This document shows positions 1 through 8,161 of a stretch of 10,123 bases of DNA, one piece after another; the stretch's first letter is position 1; each line of letters begins with the position of its first letter. The DNA comes from an uncultured Kineosporia sp. Its GTDB lineage: Bacteria > Actinomycetota > Actinomycetes > Actinomycetales > Kineosporiaceae. The notes beneath the pieces were generated by a model. That model saw only the letters and a list, made by a program, of their open reading frames with translations, searched no databases and was not told where the DNA came from. Location of the stretch: assembly GCA_937859855.1 (NCBI GenBank), contig CALMAR010000209.1, positions 1-10,123 on the forward strand, written 5' to 3'. The translations under genes and the position numbers were made by a program.

Positions 1-195
1 AGCGGCCGGCCCCCGGGGGGGGGCCCGGCCGCCGGGCCGGGGGGGCGCGGCCGCTGGGCCCGGCCCGCCCCCCCCGGCATCACTGCGGCCGGCGCTCCGG
101 CATCGGCTACGCCGATCGTGATCGCCCGTTCGAGGGATCCGATGATCGAGCCGATCATCCAGCTGGGCGGAGCGAAAGCGCTGGTGGCTAGGTGA
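1..195 (+). CDS. possible 3' end of an unidentified gene (partial)
   Basis: One plus-strand frame is open from the window edge to a TGA at 193-195. Its last part reads roughly PIVIARSRDPMIEPIIQLGG followed by AKALVAR, which I do not recognise as any family. The main support is that its stop overlaps the GTG start of the downstream GGDEF-EAL gene in a GTGA arrangement, typical of translationally coupled neighbours, and that third-position GC after position 78 is about 75 percent. Against it, all frames tend to stay open at this GC content. The minus strand also has an open frame (ATG near 156, running to the window edge) with similar codon bias, and the first 78 bases are homopolymer-rich and may not be coding. 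Function unknown. Confidence 0.3.
   Translation, partial: SGRPPGGGPAAGPGGRGRWARPAPPGITAAGAPASATPIVIARSRDPMIEPIIQLGGAKALVAR
11..78. repeat. G/C homopolymer low-complexity tract with self-complementary arms
   Basis: Almost every base in this stretch is G or C, with a G run of 9 (15-23), a G run of 7 (39-45) and a C run of 8 (68-75). Positions 13-22 are perfectly complementary to 68-77, and 36-45 are perfectly complementary to 69-78, so the arms compete to form very stable stems. It may be a hairpin region, a repetitive coding stretch, or a region prone to sequencing and assembly error at a contig edge. No function can be assigned. Confidence 0.6.
141..159. promoter_or_regulatory. perfect 8-3-8 inverted repeat upstream of the GGDEF-EAL gene
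   Basis: GATGATCG at 141-148 and CGATCATC at 152-159 are exact reverse complements separated by AGC. The centre lies about 42 bp before the GTG at 192. The size suits a dimeric regulator's operator or a small hairpin. If the upstream partial reading frame is real, the same bases encode its tail (around PMIEPII) and the symmetry could be coincidental. Confidence 0.3.
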
Positions 196-2705
196 AGGGC
201 CGTCCGGCGGACCGAAGCGGCGACTCGGGCCAGTCACCATTCGCGCTCAGGTGGAGAGGAGGCAGCGCCGATCCAGAATTCGTGCCGAACCCCAGGCTTC
301 TGAACTGGCGCCTGCCTGGCTCGTTCCGTGATTCGCCGGGTCCTTCAGCCGGTCACTCGTCCGTTGACTCGAATGGCTCATCGCCGGAGCCAGCCACCAC
401 CCCGGCCCGGGGATCGGCCCGTCCCGGACGTACCCGGGCCTTTCTGGGGCGGGCCGCCAGAATCAGCAACGCTTTCGGCATCGCCGCCTGGATCGCCCTG
501 GTCATCTGCGGTTTCCTGATCGGATTCATCCCCAGTGGCGGCAGCAGCCGGAAGGTGGCTGAGTCGGCCACCGCCATCCTGGTGGCGACCATGTTCCTGC
601 TGCTGGCCGGTCGGCTGATCAGTGCCGCCATCGCCTGGCGGGAGCGGCGTTACGCGGCCCTCTCCTTGGTGGCATCTCTTGCGATGTGGGTGCTGGGGTC
701 CTCGGCCCTGACCGCGACCAAGCAGCCGGACCTGATGAGTTTCCCGGCGCCAGGCGAAGGCTTCTTCCTAGCCTCCTACGCCCTGATGGCGGTGTTCCTG
801 GGGCTGGACGCGGCCGACCGGGCCCGGCTGACCACCGCCCGGGCCCTGGACGCGGTCGTCACGTGCGGCGGGGCAGTGTGCCTGGCCGGTGCCGTGCTGT
901 TGTCCCCGCTGGATGATCAGCTGGCCGGTCACGGGACCGATGCCCTGCTGGCGCTCGTCTACCCGCTGCTGGACCTGCTGCTGTTCCTGATCGTGCTGGC
1001 CGACCTGGCCCTGCGCCGCCGGGTCTGGAGCCGGCCGACGGCGGCCCTGCTGACCGGTTTCGCCGGTATGGCGATCGCGGACAGTACTTTCGTGGCGAAC
1101 CTGACCGGTGGCGTCTACGACTTCAGCGGGTGGCTGCTGGTGTGCTGGGCCGGATCGCTGGCGTTCATCGTCGCCGGTGCCTGCGGGCCGAAATCCGCTG
1201 GACCGGGTGACGAGGTCCGCAACGAGCCGGTGTGGGCGCCGCTGCTGGCGGCCGCCGCGGCCGTCGTAGTCCTGGTGATCCGGCCCGAAGGGGAGACGCT
1301 CAGCCTGCTGGGCATCCCGGCCACGATCACGCTGGCCGCTGCTGGTGGCCGGCTCGCGCTGGCCCTGAAGGCAGCCCGGGGCGCCGCCGAGGCCTACCGG
1401 CTGTCTCTGACCGATGAGCTGACCGGCCTGCCCAATCGGCGAGCGCTGCTGGCCAGGATCCGGGAACGGATCGAGCGCGACGAGCCGATGGGGCTGCTGC
1501 TGGTCGACCTGGACGGGTTCAAGGAGGTCAACGACACCCTGGGCCATATCGCCGGCGACAGCGTGCTCCGGTTGCTGGCCCAGCGGTTGCGGACCGGTAT
1601 GAGCAGCGGTGGCGGCCTGCTGGCCCGGCTGGGCGGCGACGAGTTCGCGGTGGTGCTGCCGGTCCGTGATCCGGATCGGGCCCTGCAGGCGGCCGAGCAG
1701 ATTCGCGGCCTGATCGCCGAGCCGATCGAGGCTCATGAGCATCTGTTCAGCATGAACGCCTCGGTCGGGGTGGCGGTGACCTCGGCGAACGGCCAGACGG
1801 CGGACGGCGATGAGCTGCTGCGGCGGGCCGACATCGCCATGTATCAGGCCAAGAACACCCGCTCGGGCCAGCTGTTGTACGACCGATCGCGAGACGAATT
1901 CACCACCGATCGGCTCAAGCTGGCCGAGTACCTGCGTTACGGCATCGCCGCCGGTGAGCTGCGGGTCTGGTACCAGCCGCAGGTGGAGGCCGCCGACGGC
2001 GCCGTCTCCGGCCTCGAGGCGCTGGTCCGTTGGCAGCATCCAGACCTGGGGCTGCTGGCCCCCAGCGACTTCCTGGCCGTGGCCAGGCATTCCGGGCTGA
2101 TGCCGGCCCTGACCGAAGCAGTGATCGGACTCGTGCTCTCCGACGTCCGGGCCTGGGCCAGCAGCGGCATGGATCTCCGGGTGTCGTTCAACTTCGCCCC
2201 GCCCGAGTTGCTCAACGCGCCTCTGCTCGAACGGATTCTGGACCGGGTGGATGGGGTCGGCCTGCCGCCGGACTCCTTGGTGCTCGAGGTGACCGAAGAC
2301 TCCTTCCTGACCGAGCCGGAACGAGCCAGGCAGGCTCTGATCGAGATCCGGCGCCATCACGTGCAGGTGTCGATCGACGACTACGGAACCGGTTTCTCGT
2401 CCCTGTCATACCTGCGCGACCTTCCGGTGCACGAACTCAAGTTGGACCGGTCATTCGTTCGAGCGGTGGGCACCGACCCGCGGAGCCGGATCATCGTCGA
2501 GTCGACCACGCAGATGGCGCGCGGACTGGGACTGCGTACGGTGGCCGAAGGGGTCGAGGACGCCTTCATCCTGAGCCAGGTGCAGGCGCTGGGCATCGAT
2601 GTGATCCAGGGCTACCACATCTCCCGGCCGATGCCGTCGGCTCACGTGGCGGAATGGATCAAGCAGCGCGGCCGGGTGGCTCCGCCGATCCAGGCCATCA
2701 CCTGA
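192..2705 (+). CDS. membrane-bound GGDEF-EAL c-di-GMP cyclase/phosphodiesterase
   Basis: This 837-residue inner-membrane protein should both make and degrade cyclic di-GMP. Residues 1-90 are a hydrophilic Ser/Pro/Arg-rich tail. About ten hydrophobic segments follow between residues 91 and 393 and resemble the multi-spanning sensor region common on actinobacterial GGDEF proteins (YPLLDLLLF near 257, then an AD/GVYDFSGWL block near 296-315). The GGDEF domain spans about 404-565, with the intact signature GGDEF at 481-485. The usual inhibitory RxxD site just upstream is SGGG here, so product inhibition at that site is probably lost. The EAL domain spans about 575-825 and keeps its metal and catalytic residues: E609 of EAL, N667, E699, the DDYGTGFSSL loop (729-738), K750, E786 of AEGVE, and Q806 of QGY. 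The GTG at 192 overlaps a TGA (GTGA), which favours this start, but the Shine-Dalgarno is weak and GTG 282 (residue 31) is possible. Net activity direction is unknown. Confidence 0.93.
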   Translation: MKGRPADRSGDSGQSPFALRWRGGSADPEFVPNPRLLNWRLPGSFRDSPGPSAGHSSVDSNGSSPEPATTPARGSARPGRTRAFLGRAARISNAFGIAAWIALVICGFLIGFIPSGGSSRKVAESATAILVATMFLLLAGRLISAAIAWRERRYAALSLVASLAMWVLGSSALTATKQPDLMSFPAPGEGFFLASYALMAVFLGLDAADRARLTTARALDAVVTCGGAVCLAGAVLLSPLDDQLAGHGTDALLALVYPLLDLLLFLIVLADLALRRRVWSRPTAALLTGFAGMAIADSTFVANLTGGVYDFSGWLLVCWAGSLAFIVAGACGPKSAGPGDEVRNEPVWAPLLAAAAAVVVLVIRPEGETLSLLGIPATITLAAAGGRLALALKAARGAAEAYRLSLTDELTGLPNRRALLARIRERIERDEPMGLLLVDLDGFKEVNDTLGHIAGDSVLRLLAQRLRTGMSSGGGLLARLGGDEFAVVLPVRDPDRALQAAEQIRGLIAEPIEAHEHLFSMNASVGVAVTSANGQTADGDELLRRADIAMYQAKNTRSGQLLYDRSRDEFTTDRLKLAEYLRYGIAAGELRVWYQPQVEAADGAVSGLEALVRWQHPDLGLLAPSDFLAVARHSGLMPALTEAVIGLVLSDVRAWASSGMDLRVSFNFAPPELLNAPLLERILDRVDGVGLPPDSLVLEVTEDSFLTEPERARQALIEIRRHHVQVSIDDYGTGFSSLSYLRDLPVHELKLDRSFVRAVGTDPRSRIIVESTTQMARGLGLRTVAEGVEDAFILSQVQALGIDVIQGYHISRPMPSAHVAEWIKQRGRVAPPIQAIT

Positions 2706-2736
2706 ACGGTTCTTACGGCCCGATCGCCGCTGTCGC

Positions 2737-3447
2737 TCACGCTCCTCGCTCGTGCCGATCATTTGCGCCGGTTGTGACGGCGAAGGCTGATACCGGCGGA
2801 ACGGCGACACCGGGCAGGCCGATCCCGCGAATGATCTCGCGATGGGCGCCCGGATTGACTCGCCGTTGCCGCGCGATCAGCTCAGCCACATGTCCATAGG
2901 CCGGCCTGCTCCTGGGCGATCCGAAGTACGGTGCGAAGCCGGTACCGGGGATGGTGTGGAAGAACAGGCCGAGATCCTGGAGCAGCCGATCCGGCGTGGC
3001 GTCGAGCACGAAGGTCATCGTCTGGCAGGCGTTGGCCCGGGCGACCGCGAACCAGCCGTAGAGCAGGGCATGGGAGACGCCGTAGCCGGCCCGGCCGAGA
3101 CCGGCCCGGACCGCGCAGGTGGCGAAATCGAGGGTGGACTCAGGGTGGATCTTCGCCTGCCGCATCGCCGCTTCGGCATCGATGTTCCACGGCGGAGCAG
3201 CCGCATCCGTCATCGTCTTGGACCGGCCCGGCGAGGGCAGGAAGAACCTGGACACGCCCTGCACCTGGTCCTGCTGATCCAGGACCGCCAGCCACTGGGT
3301 GCCTGGACAGGGTCCGTACTCACGAGCCAGATCGGCGGCAGTGTTCCCGAACCAGGCCGTGAAGACGTCAGCTTCGCAGGCCTCGAAGGCGGCCTGCTGT
3401 TCTCTGCTGCTGGCGTTGAAAACCAGGCGAAACGGCTGATTCACCAC
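2737..3447 (-). CDS. LuxI/GNAT-like acyltransferase of unknown substrate
   Basis: This 236-residue soluble protein has the layout of the N-acyltransferase fold shared by acyl-homoserine-lactone synthases and related GNAT enzymes. Its N-terminal helix has an E-x-x-VF-x-x-WFGNT pattern (residues 25-36), followed by LAREYGPCPGTQWLAVLD (40-57). Next comes a strand-turn-strand ending VQGVSRFFLPSPG (62-74), which matches the position of the LuxI segment ending in the conserved Arg and Leu-Pro-Thr. The later LDFATCAVRAG block (106-116) and the helix SHALLYGWFAVARANA (125-140) resemble the acyl-donor-binding half. Similar orphan proteins occur in actinobacteria, where acyl-homoserine lactones are not standard signals, so the product is uncertain. 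The start is GTG 3447 (a second GTG follows directly). An in-frame TGA two codons upstream rules out extension. The gene ends 31 bp from the convergent GGDEF-EAL gene and lies 87 bp downstream of the PHP gene, possibly cotranscribed. Family placement is by pattern only. Confidence 0.7.
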   Translation of the reverse strand: MVNQPFRLVFNASSREQQAAFEACEADVFTAWFGNTAADLAREYGPCPGTQWLAVLDQQDQVQGVSRFFLPSPGRSKTMTDAAAPPWNIDAEAAMRQAKIHPESTLDFATCAVRAGLGRAGYGVSHALLYGWFAVARANACQTMTFVLDATPDRLLQDLGLFFHTIPGTGFAPYFGSPRSRPAYGHVAELIARQRRVNPGAHREIIRGIGLPGVAVPPVSAFAVTTGANDRHERGA

Positions 3448-3452
3448 GGTTC

Positions 3453-3458
3453 AGGCTA
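3453..3458 (-). promoter_or_regulatory. -10-like hexamer TAGCCT before the LuxI-like gene
   Basis: On the minus strand TAGCCT fits TANNNT and is followed by five bases and the GTG start at 3447, the spacing expected for a leaderless or nearly leaderless transcript. No Shine-Dalgarno precedes the start at normal distance and no clear -35 is visible. A chance match is possible because the motif is short. Confidence 0.3.
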
Positions 3459-3492
3459 AACAGCCGCAGCGATCGGCGCGACTGGCCCAGAT

Positions 3493-3501
3493 CTCCTTTT
3501 T
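3493..3501 (-). promoter_or_regulatory. strong Shine-Dalgarno-like AAAAAGGAG without a canonical start
   Basis: On the minus strand this is the best ribosome-binding sequence in the window, yet no ATG, GTG or TTG follows within 4-14 bases. The only nearby candidate, CTG at 3490-3488, is in a different frame from the LuxI-like gene and would give a reading frame of about 40 codons overlapping that gene's beginning. It could serve a leader peptide, be a relic, or be a chance A-rich stretch. Confidence 0.3.
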
Positions 3502-3534
3502 GTCCTGGCGCGCGATCCGGCCTGGCTGGTCGTC

Positions 3535-5873
<2,339 letters not shown>

Positions 5874-5897
5874 CCGGGCCGGGCACCTGGCGGCCGG

Positions 5898-5942
5898 CCC
5901 GGGGGCCGGTGGCCAGCGTGTTGCTGGCCCCCGGCCCCCGGG
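5898..5942. terminator. bidirectional hairpin terminator between argG and the S53 peptidase gene
   Basis: A 20-nt arm at 5898-5917 pairs with 5923-5942 at 19 of 20 positions (mismatch T5910/C5930) around the 5-nt loop GTGTT. It lies 25 bp after the argG stop and 40 bp from the stop of the convergent peptidase gene, so it can serve both strands. There is no T-tract on either side, as is common for actinobacterial hairpins. Confidence 0.8.
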
Positions 5943-5981
5943 TTCGGTGGGTCGATATTGGTTCAGCCGTGCCTGTCCTGA

Positions 5982-7937
5982 TCAGCTCAGAGCTTTCAGG
6001 AAGGCCAGGCCGTTGGCGGATCCAATTCCGGTGATGTCGTCGTATCCGGTCCGCGTCCGCAGGATTGTGCCGACGGTGACGTCGATACTGCGCAGGCTGT
6101 AGACCAGGCCGTCGTCTGCGTTGACGCTGTTGGCATAGTCGACCCGGGCGACGGCCCGGCCCGTCACCGGCTTGGGGTCGTAAAAGGCGCTGCTTCCGTA
6201 CTGCCGGTAGAGCGCCGGGTTGGCGAAACCGTGCGGGTGGCCAGCGGCCTGGTCAGCGAGCGCCATGATCCCGGCGAAGAGCGGGCTGGCCAGCGAAGTG
6301 CCACCGAGCCGATACTCGCTGTACCGAGGAGTGCCGGTCGGGAACGACTGGGTTTCACCGATCAGCATTCCCGTATTCGGGTCACCAACCGCCGACACGT
6401 CGGGCACAACCCGGGCAGGAGTGGCTGACCAGCGCGTGGCCAGATCGGAGGGAACCGCCCGCTTCTGATACCACGGCTCGGGGAAGACCCGGCTGGTACC
6501 GCCCCCGGCGCCGTACTGGAAGTTCCCCGGTGGCGCCGGATCCCAGGCCGTACCGTCGTCCGTCAGAACCGAACGGCCAGTGCTCCATCCCGTTTCCCAG
6601 AGCCGCTGGTTGCTGGCACCGACCGCCAGGCTGGTCCCACCCACCGCGGTCACCAGCGGGCTGTTGGCCGGAGCCTCGACCGTCGGTGTGCCGTTGTTGG
6701 CGGTGCTGCCGTCGCCCGAGTCCCCGGAGGAGAAGTAGAACCCGATTCCCTCGAGGGCGGCCTGGGCGAACACCCGGGCGTAGGCCTCGTCCAGGGCTGG
6801 CGAGCCGTTGCTCTCGTCGGTGCCGCCCCAGGAGTTGGTCACGATGTCGGCCAGGTGCTCATCGACCACCCGGTTGATGGTGTCGGCGAAATCACCGTTG
6901 TCACAGGAGCGTGAAGCGACATAGGAAATGTTGGCCCCGGGAGCCACCGCGTGCACGGCCTCGACGTCCAGCGTCTCCTCGCCATACCAGCCCTGCTCAC
7001 CACACTGGTCGCCGTTGACCTTGTCGTAGTACCCGTAAAGGTATGGGTACGCGGGGGTCACCTGCGTGAACTGCCCTGCGGCGAAGGCCTTTTGACCGTG
7101 CCGGGTGGCGTAGATGTTGGCGTCCTTGACGATGGTGGGTGCGGCGTAGGCATCTGTGATCGCAACTCTCACTCCGCGGCCGTCCAAGCCGTGGGCGATC
7201 GCACCAGTGATCCCATAGGTCCCCTGGAGCTGGCTCGGGACGTAACCGCAGGGCACGTAGGGCTGCTTCTTGCCGTAGGCGGCCGGCAGGGTGGTGGCCA
7301 CTTTCTCGCCGTAGTAGGCGGAGCACGGTGGGGCATTCTTGAACGCGTCCGGCGGCGGAGCCGCGGGCTTCATCAGCTGGCTCTCACTGGCCAGCCCGGA
7401 AACGGCAATCACGGTGCCGGACAGCTGGGACGGGATGGTCGGCGCCACCGATGCGGCCCGGACGTCGCGGCCGCCGAGCTGGTAGTTCTGCAAGGTGGTA
7501 CCGAAGGCCTTCTGCATGGCGGCCACGCTGCCCCGGGCCTCCACGTAGAACGCGTTGGCCGGAATCGCGGTGACTTTCAGTCCACTGGCGGCCAGGAAGT
7601 TCTTCACTGTGCTGACGGCCTGACCGGACGGGGCGTACTGAGCCCGGAACTGCTCGGGTGACATATATTTTCCGTAGTTGGAGCTGCCCGGCGTGGACAC
7701 GGCCCGGACGGCGTCCATCATCGCACCGCTGTTGCGCGCCGCCAGATACAGGCGGACGTCGATGGCCTGCTTGCTGTTGGCCTTGCCCCGGGCCACGGCG
7801 TGGCCCAGAGCGGGCTGAGCGTTGGGGACCTTGACCCGTGAGGGAGCAGCGGACGCTGGCCCGGCCATGGCCAGGCCAGCGGCTCCTGCCGCGATCAGGA
7901 TGATGGAGGTTCGAAGACCCCGTTGCCGAAGACGCAC
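5982..7937 (-). CDS. secreted S53 family peptidase (sedolisin/kumamolisin type), preproenzyme
   Basis: This 651-residue exported serine-carboxyl peptidase is of a family usually active at acid pH. A signal peptide covers residues 1-30 (RLRQR n-region, hydrophobic IILIAAGAAGLAMAG, cleavage after ASA). A pro-kumamolisin activation domain spans about 40-182. The catalytic domain starts near 200-235. The catalytic Glu and Asp are in GEETLDVE (E320, D324), the oxyanion-hole Asp is D406 in SSGDSG, and the nucleophile is S548 in GGTSLASP. The E-to-D406 spacing of 86 residues equals that in kumamolisin as I recall its numbering (E78, D164). The C-terminal GYDDITGIGS (631-640) matches the calcium-site region. 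Cysteines at 205, 230, 312 and 345 could form disulfides after export. The start is GTG 7937, preceded by AAGGGGAA five bases upstream. The gene is monocistronic, with a 224-bp upstream region and a convergent terminator. Confidence 0.95.
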   Translation of the reverse strand: MRLRQRGLRTSIILIAAGAAGLAMAGPASAAPSRVKVPNAQPALGHAVARGKANSKQAIDVRLYLAARNSGAMMDAVRAVSTPGSSNYGKYMSPEQFRAQYAPSGQAVSTVKNFLAASGLKVTAIPANAFYVEARGSVAAMQKAFGTTLQNYQLGGRDVRAASVAPTIPSQLSGTVIAVSGLASESQLMKPAAPPPDAFKNAPPCSAYYGEKVATTLPAAYGKKQPYVPCGYVPSQLQGTYGITGAIAHGLDGRGVRVAITDAYAAPTIVKDANIYATRHGQKAFAAGQFTQVTPAYPYLYGYYDKVNGDQCGEQGWYGEETLDVEAVHAVAPGANISYVASRSCDNGDFADTINRVVDEHLADIVTNSWGGTDESNGSPALDEAYARVFAQAALEGIGFYFSSGDSGDGSTANNGTPTVEAPANSPLVTAVGGTSLAVGASNQRLWETGWSTGRSVLTDDGTAWDPAPPGNFQYGAGGGTSRVFPEPWYQKRAVPSDLATRWSATPARVVPDVSAVGDPNTGMLIGETQSFPTGTPRYSEYRLGGTSLASPLFAGIMALADQAAGHPHGFANPALYRQYGSSAFYDPKPVTGRAVARVDYANSVNADDGLVYSLRSIDVTVGTILRTRTGYDDITGIGSANGLAFLKALS

Positions 7938-7942
7938 AGACT

Positions 7943-7950
7943 TTCCCCTT
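7943..7950 (-). promoter_or_regulatory. ribosome binding site for the S53 peptidase
   Basis: On the minus strand AAGGGGAA ends five bases before GTG 7937. It fixes this GTG as the start, and the signal peptide begins immediately after it. Confidence 0.75.
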
Positions 7951-8013
7951 CGCTGCCGGAAAGGCGGACGATAGCTCAGTTACGTGGCTGATTTGGTTGC
8001 ATCCGGATGGCAG

Positions 8014-8030
8014 GGTGCAAGTAGTGCACC
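8014..8030. promoter_or_regulatory. operator-like dyad GGTGCA-N5-TGCACC upstream of the S53 gene
   Basis: GGTGCA (8014-8019) and TGCACC (8025-8030) form a perfect 6-5-6 inverted repeat. A further TTGCA at 7997-8001 pairs with the TGCAA at 8016-8020. The dyad centre lies about 85 bp upstream of the peptidase start in a 224-bp intergenic region (7938-8161) that has no other gene. A regulator-binding site is plausible; the regulator is unknown. I could not place a confident -35/-10 pair for the peptidase. Confidence 0.4.
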
Positions 8031-8161
8031 TTAGGCCATATCCCGGCGCAAATGTTGAAGGATGCCGGCCTGATGCCGCAATTATCCGGTCAGGACGGTA
8101 GACAGCGGCGTAAGCGCCCGTTCACCAGCAATGATTCGGACGACGTGGTCGTGCGTGGGTC

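Noticed and set aside
1..156. Minus-strand open frame starting ATG near 156 and running off the window
   Set aside because: It has codon bias similar to the plus frame and cannot be excluded, but it lacks a ribosome site and runs into homopolymers. The plus frame has the added GTGA overlap.
112..160. tRNA-like segment with GTTCGAGGG
   Set aside because: The GTTCGA could mimic a T-loop, but the flanking stem is only 3 bp with a 6-nt loop, and no acceptor or anticodon arms can be formed.
768..2360. Long minus-strand open frame of 530 codons opposite the GGDEF-EAL gene
   Set aside because: Gln/Gly/Arg/Pro-rich shadow typical of the antisense frame of a high-GC gene. The plus strand carries clear catalytic motifs over the same bases.
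6951..7661. 236-codon plus-strand open frame opposite the S53 peptidase
   Set aside because: Antisense to the catalytic domain and prodomain of a confidently identified peptidase; no independent domain evidence.
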